Source: Medicago truncatula (lineage: Eukaryota; Streptophyta; Magnoliopsida; Fabales; Fabaceae). From it: DNA of 64,000 bases. The position numbers and the translations under genes were made by a program. The DNA lies in contig NC_053044.1 in NCBI RefSeq assembly GCF_003473485.1, forward strand, positions 13,271,501-13,335,500, in the 5' to 3' direction. This document shows positions 11,240-23,750 of this stretch, piece by piece. Each line of letters starts with the position of its first letter. The stretch's first letter is position 1. The notes below the pieces were generated by a model. It did not search any database, was not told where the DNA came from, and saw only the letters and a list, made by a program, of their open reading frames with translations.

Positions 11240-12955
11240 AAACATAGGGCGAATGAGAATGCAATAGGATGGAAAAAATACATATGTGAGGTGGCTCTAA
11301 ATCATGGTCCACCCATAGAACATTTGATACACATCTCCACCCTAAAAGCCACTTTTACACATTCAAATAAATTTGTTAGATTTACCAAAACCACATGTAA
11401 GTAATCATCTCATAGAAGTTCCTAGTTACAAAAAATCAATTATTTTCACCTTGTTTAGTTTTCTGCATCTATCCATTCTCATTTCTCCAATGATTTTATG
11501 GCTACTGGTGTGTATGAATTCTTTGGCTAGTATTATAACATCAATCATATGGTGTATATTATTTATTTTTCACCATTTACATGAGGTACACATCACTTTT
11601 CTGCATTTGCAAGTTCTATACAGTTTTCTCATAAAAATGGAACTGTGTTAATAAACTCGCATATGCTTGCCATTTTTTCATCCACATAGCAATGATTTTA
11701 TTGTGATATAATGTTATTAATCAAACTCATATTTACAGCTCAAGCGTAGGATTCAAAATTCGATGTATTTTTTTAAATCAATGAAAAAAATGGTTCTGCA
11801 ATGTCTGTGTATAAGAACTGGATAAATGGCTGCTGTACTCAACCAAACTCTTGCTTGCATGACTCTGTGCTCTGAATGTGTGAAATAAAGGATGACATGT
11901 TCTGGCTACTGTCAAGGATCTCTCCATGAAGGCCTGGATACTCCCTGAACATCATTAAGATTTGCGGAGAAAACCATTGGACGAATCTACCTTCAGTTGA
12001 GCAAATACAAACCTGATACATAAAAATACAGATACCATGTCAAGGTTGATGGTGTTCACTTTTTAATAGAACAAAGCAGTGACCAGAAGCAAATAAAATT
12101 AGGCGTCGATGATACAGATTAGAGGTAAAAAAACTGACTACATTATAAATTACAAGAACTTACTATTTAGCTTTTTCTGAAGGTGCACAAATAGGGTACA
12201 ACATGCCAACTGCATGCAACGACCGTATCATAATCATCACAACAGGAATAAAACATGGCGAAAAAAACTAAACAAGGAAATATTAGTTAATCAAATTGTG
12301 TGTAACTTCTGAAAGTTAAAAACCAGTATCATCGGCAAAGGAACAATAAAAACTCACGTAAAATTGAGACACATCTACAGAGAAAGATAGCAAACTCAAA
12401 ATCACAGATTGGAAAGTTTGTTGGCCTTCTTGAGCAATCCAATTCAGCTGCAACCAACAAACAAACACAATTGGAGAACTCTGCTTAAAGATGCCACGTA
12501 GAAAAAGAAGAATAAAATATCCATATTGGCGCAATCGGAGATGACAAAGAATAGTTCGATGTTTAAAACATGAGTTTGTTTTTTAATATATGCTGATGTT
12601 AAGTCAAAACAGTTAGATAAACACAAAAATGTGGAAATGCAAAAATGATATTTACTATACTAATAGATTAAATAAGAACCTAAACCACATTGCAATAGTT
12701 TTATAGACAAAAAAAGCACCTTACATAATTTGACTCAGTTGATCATCAGTACAACATTTACTGGACTTGGTTGCAGGTCGGACATGCGAATTTGTCTTCT
12801 CGCAACAAGATTGGGCAGAAGCAGGAGTGAAACAGAACAAAATTCTAGAACTAAAATAGAGTGTTAGTGTTATAATATTGTATTTTGATGTTACTATTGA
12901 AATTAGCAATATTAATTGATGATGACATTTTCAGCGACTAACCATGATAAGAAAC
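11240..12955 (-). other. 3' flank of CNL A, duplicated at about 17.05-18.0 kb
   Basis: The block from about 11.82 to 12.20 kb aligns with 17.06-17.41 kb, so the downstream flank was duplicated with the CNL gene. The open frame 11839-12021 is not conserved in the second copy, which argues for 3' UTR or non-coding DNA. The rest is AT-rich without recognisable genes. Confidence 0.55.
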
Positions 12956-15900
12956 TCATGTGATCAATTCATCATCAATAATTATGACAGGTATGTGAGC
13001 AATCTTACTCCACTCTTTCCCTTGCTTCCTCCGCAAAATTGCTTCGAGCAATGGGCAGCGAGTCATATTTAGTACTGAAAGAGAGGAAGGCAATCCTTTT
13101 TTTGGCAATGACTTGAGTTTGGGAGCATTAATAATCTCAAGGTTTTGGAGAGAAGTGAGATGTTGAAGCCACTTCCCATCAAGGCTTGTATTATTAAGAC
13201 TACTGGTGCATAGTGTAACAAGCGATGCAGGTAGCAGTTGCACCATCAGCGTGTTCACCATAGCATTGCCATTAATTCGCAACACAGAAAGACAAGTGAG
13301 ATGTTCCCAAGTTGGCTCAGTATTCCACAAAATACCCTCTACCGAGCCAACAGTCAGTTCCCGCAAACTCATAGGCAAATCATCTATGACAAAAGATTGA
13401 AGATTCGGCAGATCATCAATTTCCATTTCCTGAAGGTCAGTTAAAGTGTTCATTGCTTCTGGTAGTGACTGAAGCTTCTGACACTTCCACACTACAAAAT
13501 GAATGAGGTTTGGAGTGTGCAATCTGCCTAGGGTAAATGACTTCAGTTCATTACAATCCCATATTTTGATGCTACTAAGAAATGAGAGACTCTTTTGCGG
13601 CCCGTCCTCTGCAATTAATATCGACTTCAGATTTTTACATCCCTCAATAAACAGACTCTTGAGGACAGGGAGAGCGCCCAAGGTAAACGATATCATTGAA
13701 TTACAACTATAAGATATTTTCAATTCTTCAAGCGATGTGTAATGTTGCAAGTATTCATTAGGTAGGAACTCTAGACTCTCACAGTTACTGATTGTGAGAG
13801 ACTTCAAGGTGTTTGGTAGACCAACTATATGGAAAGACATAGGAGATGGAAATACGTCTATAGTCAAATGTCGAAGAGAATTTAGAGGGGACACTGGTTG
13901 CCTGAACACATGATCTAATGCCTGGAAATGGTTGAAATAAAGGAGAACCATCACTTCCATAGAACTCAGTACCAATTGTCTGTACTGATTGCATCCCTTC
14001 AATAATGAGGTTTTTCAGATTACCCAATTTTCCAAGGGGTGGAAGCCATAAACAATCGTCACAATTCGAGATCCTTAAGTACACCATGTTGCTAAATAAA
14101 AAATCACCCATCCAATTTGGAAAGTTGTCTCCACAGTAGCCTTTTATGGCGAGACTTTTCAAATTTGTTGAAGGTTGCAAATGTTCAAGTACAACACTTT
14201 GAGTTTGTGAATCTGGAAAAGTACTACCACAATCCCATTCTAAAGCTAACTCTTCTATTCGTTCTTTCATCTTAATCTTGGCTTGATCTGCTTCAAAGGG
14301 GTCATTAACATTTTGTAGCTGTGAGATAGAAAGTTTTCCATGTAGGTGGGGAAATTTTCCAGCTCCGCTACCTTCAATCCATCATTCTGCTTGCCGACAA
14401 CAAAGTCCGACAAAGTATGGAAATTTTCTAGTTTGGCTATTTGTACAGGCATCTCCCTCAATGCAGTACTGTCACTAATGTCAAGGTGGCGGAGATTAAC
14501 CAATTTCCCCATATCCTCCGGAAATTCAATGAGCTTTCTACAGCCTGCCAACAACAAGAACTGCAGATTGTAAAGCTTGCATGTTGCAGAAGGCAACCTT
14601 TCAATCTTAGTGTGGGAAAGATTTAAGTACCGCAGGCATAACAAATTTTCAATAGAGTTGGGAATCTCGGTGATACTCCTGTAGTTTGACAAGGACAAAA
14701 CACGTAATTGTTTCATTGTTGGCAGCAAGTCATGTACTACCTTGTTCGATAACAAACAAAAAGGCAGTTGTTTTTGTAATGGTAATGCTAGAAAGGTACG
14801 TAGACCTTTTACTGCATACAATTTATCAAATTTATTAAATGAGTCATATAGCCCTCTATTGTATGATAAATTATGTATCCTTTCATGTAGGTTCTGTTCA
14901 TCCAACCTGGTACAATATGAAGATGAAATCATTGTAGCTAATTCATTGGTGAGGCTATACATTTCAAAGATTTCTTCCTCATCACCAATAGATTGTCGAT
15001 TTATTAACGATCTTGACACTAGTTCATCAAAGTATTCTTCTCCGACTTTTTCCTGGTCCGCGGATGATTCTACCAACCCTCTTGTAATCCACAACTGAAC
15101 TACCACATTTTTTTCTAAGATGGACTTCTTCGGAAAAATTGAACAATATTCAAAGCACTGTTTTAAAGGAGCCGATAGATAATGGTAGCTCAATTGTAGA
15201 GCAGGTTGCACCTTATAATGTACAAATTCCCAAATGTCACGTATTAGCACATTATTCCAGTAATCCGGGGACAATTCAATGTGAAGAAATTCCGCAAGTT
15301 CTATAACAGCTAATGGTAATCCATCACATTTTTTTGCAATTTTCTTGCCTACTTCTTCTAGATTGGATCGTTGTTGCTCGTTACATGCCCCAAATGCATG
15401 TCTGGCAACTAAAGACCAACAATCTTCGCTTTCTAGAGGTCTCAAATAGTGGACATAAGAAAAAGTTTGCATGGATTTTGGTAGTCTTTCATCTCGTGTT
15501 GTGATGATGATCTCGCTTCCTCTTTTTCCAGCATTTAAGATATCTATAAGTAATGTCCAATTGACACATCTTGCATCCAGAACGTCATCCAATATTAACA
15601 GAAACTGTGGGAAAACAATATTCAAGTCACTCGTCTCGTTTCTTTTTGTATACGTGTTATCATTACTGATTGTTTGTGAAGTAATAGATTCTAGAATGGT
15701 TTCATAAACCCTGAAAATATCAAAATCATTTGAAATATACCTCCACAATTTTAATTCAAATTTGTCATGTACTTCAGGGTCGTTGTAAAGGAGTAGAAAG
15801 ATTATTCACCTTATTAGGTGAAGACAGATTATTCATCACCTGAGAAGTAGGAAATTGATGCTCAGTGTTGATTTCATTAAACAAACAGTCAACCTGTAAT

Positions 15901-16061
15901 ACAGCATATCTCAGCGCAACCGACCATTCATTGATAACAACATCATCATCATCATTAAGTACAACAGTTAGAACCTGTGTTTTCTTCAGGTTTGCCAAGA
16001 TTGAATCGTCAACGAGCTTTTTGTTGAGAAACATGTTCATGAACTCACTAGAAATCAGCAT
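12956..16061 (-). pseudogene. CC-NBS-LRR resistance gene, broken copy A
   Basis: Four minus-strand blocks (16061-15774, 15748-14267, 14270-13785, 14002-12956) align in order with the CNL at 19198-22788. Lesions seen by comparison are: (1) a deletion near 15.79 kb fusing the coiled-coil end to the LLYNDPEV segment, removing about 85 residues with the P-loop, plus a frame change; (2) a 1-bp deletion at about 14360; (3) a deletion of roughly 230 bp near 13.92 kb in the LRR, again out of frame. The rest is well kept: kinase-2 FLLILDDV, RNBS-B GSEIIITTRDE, a GLPLAV motif, the CFEYCSIFPK block, and an LRR tail ending DDELIT like copy B. Without a P-loop it cannot bind nucleotide normally. Expression as a fragment is possible but unproven. 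Confidence 0.88.
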
Positions 16062-18625
16062 GTAAAAGACAGCAGAAGCTGGTGTTTTTTAAAGAGCAAG
16101 TTACGATTATGATGTCACAACAAATACTAAAATGCAAGTGGTATAACAAATTCTGCTTCTCTTTTGTTTTTTTTTGTATGTCTCCACTTCGCTGGTCAAT
16201 TTATTTATTTGAAATGCTAACGAGTGTACTTAGGACACTCTTTAAGAGTTTAAAATAGTAAGGGCACTCGTTAACGTGTAATAATAAATTAGGACGGCAG
16301 AAGATAATGTTTTTTGGCGTTTTATATTAATATTTTGATAGATTTTAACATTACTCTTTTAGATTAACCATGACAGAATTCGGAAAAAGAGATAATTGCT
16401 ATAGCAACTACAACGAGCATCGATTATCTGTCATAGTTGCCTCAGAGTGCTGATGTTTGCAGTAGAGGATCCATACTCATAAATATCAATTTTATTTTTA
16501 TATCTTTTCTTATTCTTTCACACTAGGCAACTTAGGGTGACTTTTGTGCTAGAAATACTTTTTCCAGATTATGTGGATGTGTTCGAAAAATTTGTTTCTG
16601 GAACTTGACGATAAGGTGTCTTTGAAGGAAGAATGTTCTGCCTGATTCAACATAAGAGTATTTAGCGACATGTTTCATGATGCTAACTATGTATATCATA
16701 GTGATCTTCATGAAAGATTTTATCCCGTTTAGCATAAAACGACAATTCTTACTTAATAAAAGCTTATGAAAAGTGTTTTTATATCATAAGGCGTTTTTAG
16801 ATTGGTTTATTTGAGGTTATCTTCTGGCATAATTATTCTTATAAAAGTGTTTGGCATAATTTATGAAAACAACTTATGACATGTTGTGAGGTTATTTTCA
16901 TTAGTAATCCAAGGCAGCTTATGTAAACAACTTATAGCATATACAAAAACAATATTGTTATGCAATGATTGTATGTGACATATTGTTACTATAATTAAAT
17001 TCATGTCCTCTTTACACTTCAATGAATTTTTTGGAATCAATGAAAAGAATATGCTTCTGCAATTAATTTTTGCAATACTCAACTAAACTCTTGTTCTTTC
17101 GTTTTTTGGATGATCATTTTCTGAATTTGTGAAATATAGGATGAATGTTCCATGACAATTGCCTACGATTTCTCTACGAAGACCTGGATATTCGCCGGAA
17201 ATCATTCAGATTAGTGCAGAAAACCGTTGGAAGATCTACCAAGAGTTGAGCAGCAGATACAAATCTGACATAAAAATATAGATACTCTGATTAAGTTTGA
17301 TGGAATTCATATATAGGAGTAGAGGCAAATAAAACAGTCTACATTCTAAATTACTAGAAGTTACTACGGTTTTTCGGATGGTACACAAATAGGATACATG
17401 CATCGCTAATGAAGTAAAGTTAATGGCCACGTTTCCTTTGAGTTTGGGAAAATATTTCAGGGAGGGAAATATATTGAATGAAGAACAACTAATTCGAAAG
17501 AATTCAACACCAACATTCTTTACAAATACCCATAACCATCAGAGTTCAACCACATATAGATTCCATAGAAATGCCAAATAAACTGTTTTCATTTTGTTTC
17601 ATTTTATGCATGCATCGCTTCTCATATGTTCTACAATGATCCTCTGGATGGCTACTAGCTATGAAGCACGGACATTCCTCATATTAGGCGTGTCCATATA
17701 ATTACACTGAATTATGTGATTTTCTCACATTATTAGTGGTGTCGACGTGTCAATGTCCGTGTCGGTGCTTCACAGGCTACTAGTTTATCAACAAATTCAA
17801 AATATCTGCATATCAGTTCACACACAGCTTTAAATTTCTTACGGAAAATATCAAGTGTGTTCTGTTTGTAATTTATATTTCACCATTTAGCTGAGGCACA
17901 CATCTCTTTGCAGAATTTCCAAGTCATAGACAGATATTACATAGAAAAAGAACTGCACTAATTATTTTGCATGTTGATCAATGTTAGCTAAGGGACTGCA
18001 ATAATATTTCTAATATATGGACGTGACGTGAGGACAAATAAAACCTAGATTAGCATCCAGATTATTAGCTCAGACATACACCAGCACTGTGAGATTCGAA
18101 TTGAACTGATTTATCAATCACTTCATGAGCCACATATATTACTGTCACTTGCATTTGGGATTTTACATCGCAATGGAACGTTAACTTTTGCAATGTTAAT
18201 GAAAAACTTCGAAAGAAAGATAAGCAATTGGACCATGCACGTAGTAAACGGGATAATGTTAAAGCCAATCATAGAAGAAATGTATACCTGCCATCAATTA
18301 CACTTGAAGTGGTAAACAAAGAGCAAGACATAAAATCTGGGAAACAACAAAACCATGTTACAGAAGAGTTCTAATTGACCAACATGAGGAAGAAATATTA
18401 AGTCAAGACAGTTAAATTAAAACAATAGTATGGAAATGATGTTTATTAGAATAATAGATTAGAAAAAAATTCAAACCATGTTACAAGAATTTGACACAGA
18501 TTAACACTCAATACATTAAAACCAACTCATTAAAATATATATGAAGTCATATAGACAAAAAGATTACCTAACAGTTAGTTGTTGCTTCTCCTTTTCATTT
18601 GTTCGTCATTAGTAAACATTTAAGA
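16062..18625. other. Intergenic between the two CNL genes
   Basis: This holds the copy of the CNL 3' flank (about 17.06-18.0 kb), a MITE at 17665-17770, and fragments of a common repeat with 'aacaacttatgacat' phrases near 16.87 kb. No gene is recognised. The upstream 1 kb (16.07-17 kb) would be the remains of the copy A promoter. Confidence 0.5.
17665..17770. mobile_element. Short MITE, 'tgaagcacggacac' family
   Basis: The inverted ends are ctatgaagcacggacat and gtccgtgtcggtgcttcac. The interior 'tataattacactgaattatgtga' is shared with copies at 32323-32526 and, in reverse, at 63440-63628. The borders are approximate and the superfamily is not assigned. Confidence 0.6.
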
Positions 18626-18961
18626 GTTAATAGGCTTTTACCCCCTGTCATATAGACGAAATATGGTTTACCCCTTGTACAAAAAAAGTTTGGAGATCCC
18701 CCTTGAATTTAAAGATTCTTTGGTTTTGGACCCTCAGGGCATATGACTGTGCATTTTCGCTCATGTGGCAGGGGGTAAACCAAATTTCGCCTATATGGCA
18801 GGGGGTAAAAGCCTATTAATCCATAAATTTCTGCATAGTCATATGCATTGAGGGTCAAAAACCAAATAATCTTTAAATTACAAGGGCGATCTCCAAAGTT
18901 TTTTTTTTACAGGGGGTAAACCATATTTCGCTTATATGGCAGGGGGTAAAAGCCTATTAAC
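18626..18961. mobile_element. Foldback MITE with ~140-bp inverted repeats
   Basis: The ends read gttaataggcttttacccc and its complement. Each arm runs about 140 bp through matching segments such as 'tttggagatc' and 'catatgac', and a secondary copy of the arm start lies in the middle (18770-18820). It sits in the 3' flank of CNL B. The superfamily is uncertain because no clear target duplication is visible beyond TTA/TAA. Confidence 0.65.
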
Positions 18962-19197
18962 CCAACATTTAATAATGGACTAGGGGGAAGGCTGTACACA
19001 AGAACTTGGCTTCTCACAACAGCAAGGTTGGACAAAAGCAGGGATGACACAGAATATAATTCTATGATAAAAAAAATAGTTAATGCTATAATATAGTATT
19101 TCGATGTTACTATTGAAATTAAAAATATAAATTTAAAATGGCATAACAATAAAGAAACAAAAAAGAAGTATCTTAGAGACTCACCCGGACAAGATAC

Positions 19198-22100
19198 TCA
19201 TGTGATCAATTCGTCATCGATAATTATGGAGGGAATATGAGCAATCTTACGCCATTCTTTCCCTCGCTTCCTTTGCAATTTTGCTTTCAGTAATGGACAG
19301 CAAGTCATATTTATAACTGAAAGCCAGGAAGGCAATCCCTTTTTCGGCAACGACTTAAGTTTGGGAGCGTTCACAATCTCAAGGTTTTGGAGAGAGGTGA
19401 GATGTTCAAACCACTTCTCATCAATGCTTTTATCATTAAGACCACAGATGCATAGTGTTTCAAGCGATTTAGGTAGAAGTGGCCCCATCAGTGTGTTCAC
19501 CATATCATTGCCATTAATTCGCAACACTGAAAGACAAGTGAGATGTTCCCAAGTTTGCTCAGTATTCCACATAATCCCTCCAACATAGCCAACAGTCAAT
19601 TTCTGTAAACTGATAGGAAAATCATCTATGACAAAAGATTGAAGATTTGGTAGATTATCAATTTCCATTTCTAGAAGGCCAGTAAGAGCGTTCATTCTTT
19701 CAGGTAGCGAACGAAGCTTCCCACACTTCCACACTGCAATATAAACAAGGTTTGGAGCGAGCAATCCACCTGGGGGAAATGACTCCAACTCATTACAATC
19801 CCATATTTTGATGCTTCTAAGAAACGAGAGACTCTTTTCGGATGCTCTTTCTGCAAGTACTATTGATTTCAGATTTTTACATCCCTCAATGAACAAACTC
19901 TTGAGGACAGGGAGAGCACCCAAGGTAAATGAAATCATTGAATTACAGCTATAAGATATTTTCAATTCCTCGAGGAATGTGTAACTGTGAAAGTATTCAC
20001 GAGGAAGGAATTCCAAATTCTCACAATTACTAATTTTGAGAAATTTCAAGGTTTTTGGTAGACCGTCTGTTGGGAAAGACGTTAGAAATGGAAAGTCATC
20101 TATGGTAAACTGTCGAAGAGAATAGAGAGGGAGCATCAATTGGCTGATAACATGTGAGAATGGAATTATCATTATGAAATTGCTATTATCATCTAAATGT
20201 CTTGATTCCACCGAAAAAGGATATCCTCTTAACTCAAGTTCAGTTAAGGAAGGAAGATTGTCAGGTATGTCTCCTCTCAGTTTCGGGCACTTACTTAGTA
20301 ACAGACTTTTTAGACTAGGAAAATTTGTCGTTGTACCTCCAATGAAGTTCCATTCCTCCCATTCTGGCATATCCTCAAAGTGTAGAGTCTCCAAGGAGGG
20401 AAATGGTTGAAATGAAGGAGAACTATCACTTCCGTAGAACTCTGTGCCAACACTCTTTATTGAAAGCATCGAATCAATAATGAGTTCTTTCAAATTTCCC
20501 AATTGTCCAAGGGGTGGAAGCCATATACACTTATCGAAATTCGAGATCCTTAAATACACCATGTTGCCAAATAAAAAATCACCCAACCAATTTGGAATGC
20601 TGTATCCACCATAGCCTTTGATGGTGAGACTTTTCAAATTTGTTGAGGGTCGCAAATTTTCAAGTACAGCCCTTTGAACTTGTGAATCTGAAAAAGTACT
20701 ACCACACTCCCATTCTAAAGCTAACTTGTCTATTTGTTCTTTCATCTTCAAATTGGCTTGAAAAGCTTCAGAGGGGTCATTAACATTTTGTAGTTGTGAG
20801 ATTGAAAGTTTTCCATGTAGGTGGGGAAATTTTCCTAGTTCGGCTACCATCAATCCACCATTACGTTTACTGACAACAAAGTTGGACAAAGTGTGGAGAT
20901 TTTCTAATTTGGCTATTTGTGCGGGCATCTCCCCCAATGCAGTGTCACTAATGTCAAGGCACTGTAGATTGACCAATTCTCCTATGTCCTCGGGCAATTC
21001 AACGAGCCTTCTACAGCCTGCCAATAACAAGAACTGCAGATTGTAAAGCTTGCATGTTTCATAAGGCAATCTTTCAATATTAGTGTGAGAAAGATTTAAG
21101 TACCGGAGGTATAACAAATTTCCAATAGATTTGGGAACCTCGGTGATACTCTTGTAGTTTGACAAAGACAACACACGCAACTGTTTCATTTCTGGTAGCA
21201 GGTCATGTACGGTCTTGTTTGATAGTAAACAAAGAGGCGATTGTTCTTGTAACGGTAGTGCTAGAAAGGTACGTAAACCTTTTAATCTATACAACATATC
21301 AAATTTATCATGTGAATCATATATCCCTCTAGTGTATGACAAATTATGTACCCCTTTATGTAGGTTATGTTCGTCCAACCTGATACAGTATGAAGATGAA
21401 ACCATTGTAGCTAAATCATGGATAAGGTTTTGCATTTCAAAGTTTTCTTCACCAATAGACCGTCGATGTATCAACGACCATGATACTAGTATATCAAAGT
21501 ATTCTTTTCCGACTTTTTCCTGATCTATGGACGATTCTACTAAGCCTTCTGCAATCCACAGCTGAACTATCACATTTTTTTCTAAGATGGAGTTCTTCGG
21601 AAAAATTGAGCAATATGCAAAGCACCGTTTTAAAGGAGGAGAAAGATAGTGGTAGTTCAGTTGTAGAGCAGGTTGCACGTCATAACCTATTGATTCCCAA
21701 ATGTCACGCATTAGCACATTATTCCAGTAATATGGGGACAATTCAATGCGAAGAAAAGCCGCAATTGATACTGCAGCTAATGGTATACCGTAACATTTTT
21801 TTGCAATTTCCCTGCCAATTTCTTCTAGATTGGATCGTTGTTTGTCATTACATGCTCCAAATGCATGCCTGGCAACTAAAGACCAACAATCTTCGCTTTC
21901 CAGAGGTTTCAAATAGTGGACATAAAAAAAGGTTTGCATGGATTTTGGAACTCTTTCATCTCGTGTTGTGATGATGATCCTACTTCCCTTTTTCCCAGCA
22001 TGTAAGATATCTGTCAATAATATCCAGTCGACAGAACATACACCCAAGGCCCCATCCAATACTAACAAAAAAATTGGTTTCATATTGTCACAACTAATTG

Positions 22101-22788
22101 TTTGTGAAGTAATATATTCAAGAATGGTTTCACAAAACTTTAAAATACCAAAATCAGTTGAGATATACTCCCATAGTTTGAACTCAAATTTGTCATTTAC
22201 TTCAGGATCGTTATAAAGGAGTTCTGCAAAGGTAGTTTTACCAATCCCTTCAATACCCACGATTGAAATAATTCGTATTTGACTATCATCACAATCACTA
22301 GACAACAAAAGATGTTTAAGTTTCTCTTTATCACTGTCTCTTCCATAAATAGAAGATTCATCAACCAAAGGAGAACTTCTACGAGTTCCACGCAAAACAT
22401 TGCTGGAAGTCAAGCGTTCTAATCTTTGAGTTAATTTTAGCAATTTACAGTTAATCGCTTCATTAAACGGGTTGAAAGGAGAAGAAAGATATTTCAGCAC
22501 CTTAGAAGCAGGAGTTTCCACTTTGCAGCGCAACGCCTCAGTGTTGATTTCATCAACGAAATTGTGAACTTCATAGACAGCAAATCTCAGCCCATCCAGC
22601 AATTCTATGACAATAGAATTTATGATCTGTTTCTCCTCATCATCATCAAGTACATTTGGAACCCTCAGCAATGATTTCTTCAGCTTTTTCAAGACTGAAA
22701 AGTCAAGCTTCATGCTCCGGAAGTTGTCCACAAACTCACCAGAATCAAGCTTCTCTAACAACACTGACACCTTCCTAAGAGCCGCCAT
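19198..22788 (-). CDS. CC-NBS-LRR disease resistance protein (RPP13-like 1 type), copy B
   Basis: One uninterrupted 1196-codon frame. Order of domains: Rx-type coiled coil (about 1-135, with a VYEVHNFVDEI segment near 71-81), NB-ARC with P-loop G178-IEGIGKTT-186, RNBS-A around 200-223, kinase-2 FLLVLDG at 240-246, RNBS-B GSRIIITTR at 268-276, a GLPL variant GIPLA at 334-338, RNBS-D CFAYCSIFPK near 389-398, an MHD variant IHD at 456-458, then LRRs from about 490 to the end (DDELIT). Such proteins sit in the cytosol and sense pathogen effectors. Two oddities: the second kinase-2 aspartate is glycine (VLDG, not VLDD), and the loop before it is ~14 residues shorter than in copy A. ATP hydrolysis may be altered. 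Start at 22788 gives the family's usual MAA beginning. Intact, but function is uncertain. Confidence 0.9.
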   Translation of the reverse strand: MAALRKVSVLLEKLDSGEFVDNFRSMKLDFSVLKKLKKSLLRVPNVLDDDEEKQIINSIVIELLDGLRFAVYEVHNFVDEINTEALRCKVETPASKVLKYLSSPFNPFNEAINCKLLKLTQRLERLTSSNVLRGTRRSSPLVDESSIYGRDSDKEKLKHLLLSSDCDDSQIRIISIVGIEGIGKTTFAELLYNDPEVNDKFEFKLWEYISTDFGILKFCETILEYITSQTISCDNMKPIFLLVLDGALGVCSVDWILLTDILHAGKKGSRIIITTRDERVPKSMQTFFYVHYLKPLESEDCWSLVARHAFGACNDKQRSNLEEIGREIAKKCYGIPLAAVSIAAFLRIELSPYYWNNVLMRDIWESIGYDVQPALQLNYHYLSPPLKRCFAYCSIFPKNSILEKNVIVQLWIAEGLVESSIDQEKVGKEYFDILVSWSLIHRRSIGEENFEMQNLIHDLATMVSSSYCIRLDEHNLHKGVHNLSYTRGIYDSHDKFDMLYRLKGLRTFLALPLQEQSPLCLLSNKTVHDLLPEMKQLRVLSLSNYKSITEVPKSIGNLLYLRYLNLSHTNIERLPYETCKLYNLQFLLLAGCRRLVELPEDIGELVNLQCLDISDTALGEMPAQIAKLENLHTLSNFVVSKRNGGLMVAELGKFPHLHGKLSISQLQNVNDPSEAFQANLKMKEQIDKLALEWECGSTFSDSQVQRAVLENLRPSTNLKSLTIKGYGGYSIPNWLGDFLFGNMVYLRISNFDKCIWLPPLGQLGNLKELIIDSMLSIKSVGTEFYGSDSSPSFQPFPSLETLHFEDMPEWEEWNFIGGTTTNFPSLKSLLLSKCPKLRGDIPDNLPSLTELELRGYPFSVESRHLDDNSNFIMIIPFSHVISQLMLPLYSLRQFTIDDFPFLTSFPTDGLPKTLKFLKISNCENLEFLPREYFHSYTFLEELKISYSCNSMISFTLGALPVLKSLFIEGCKNLKSIVLAERASEKSLSFLRSIKIWDCNELESFPPGGLLAPNLVYIAVWKCGKLRSLPERMNALTGLLEMEIDNLPNLQSFVIDDFPISLQKLTVGYVGGIMWNTEQTWEHLTCLSVLRINGNDMVNTLMGPLLPKSLETLCICGLNDKSIDEKWFEHLTSLQNLEIVNAPKLKSLPKKGLPSWLSVINMTCCPLLKAKLQRKRGKEWRKIAHIPSIIIDDELIT

Positions 22789-23750
22789 TCGTAGATCTTT
22801 GTTTGTAACAAGAACAACAACAAGAATATAGGTTTAGAAGAAATCACAACAAAATGAAAGTGAGTATAGCAAAACTCAATTTATTTATTTAACGTGTAAA
22901 ACAAAAAGACAGACAGATGTGTAGCATCTTTTAAATTATTTTAGTGAGATTTAAGCTATGATGCAAAGCATCACATGCTTATCATGGTCTGAACTATTAT
23001 ATGTATTATTATGCAAACAGCACATGCTTTCTATTCTTACCTACATTGCATAGGTATGTGTACGGTACCCGATACCGGTACGGGATACGACATTTCTCAA
23101 AAAACTACTAAGATAGAGTCAAGATAATATTTTTTTTATTTAAAATAACATAGCATGTGGAAATTATATTGCTCAAATATATTCAATATTATGTTTATTG
23201 TCGCTTTTATGTGTTTTTGTAAATGCATTGTTATACACACTTAGGTGTTGATTTTTTTGGCTTGCATCTTCTTTTCAACTCACCGGAGCTTTGAATGGTT
23301 GAAGTCATTAGCATATATGATTTATGATTTTTTGTTATGTGTAGTTGTCAGTTAGGAAGGAACTGTGATCTTACTTACTTACTTTTGTTACTTTACTTTT
23401 ATCAAGGAGATAATTTCGTTAGCAAATTTGGTTATGTCGTTTATATGTAACTTATATATTTTTTAAAGTCATGTTTAAATTTTCATAAACTCGTACAAAT
23501 TTATGAGTCAAGTCTATGAACGTTTTTCGAATCTATGTAATCTAATGATTTTCACAACCTTGCCCTTACACCTTCAACAAACAAATGGACTAAATTAAAA
23601 CAAAGTCCCAAAGCCCTAGATATTGCCCCAATTTTACTTATACCATAAACTAACCACGGGGTAATCAGGAATCAACTATAAGTCGATTCCTGATGCTAAC
23701 AATGATATTATTTGTCTAGAACAACAACATTTGTAAACAACTTTTTCAAG
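22789..23750. other. CNL B upstream region and MPO1-like B 3' flank
   Basis: 962 bp without genes. It contains the palindromic 'gataccggtac' phrase near 23075 and AT-rich sequence. The promoter of CNL B should lie here, by position only. Confidence 0.4.

Noticed and set aside
11839..12021. Short frame downstream of CNL A
   Set aside because: The homologous block at 17.06-17.4 kb has stops and frame changes, so coding is not conserved.
22980..23110. 'gataccggtacggg' palindrome as an operator-like site upstream of CNL B
   Set aside because: A single short palindrome in AT-rich DNA. There is no second copy or known plant factor to support regulation.
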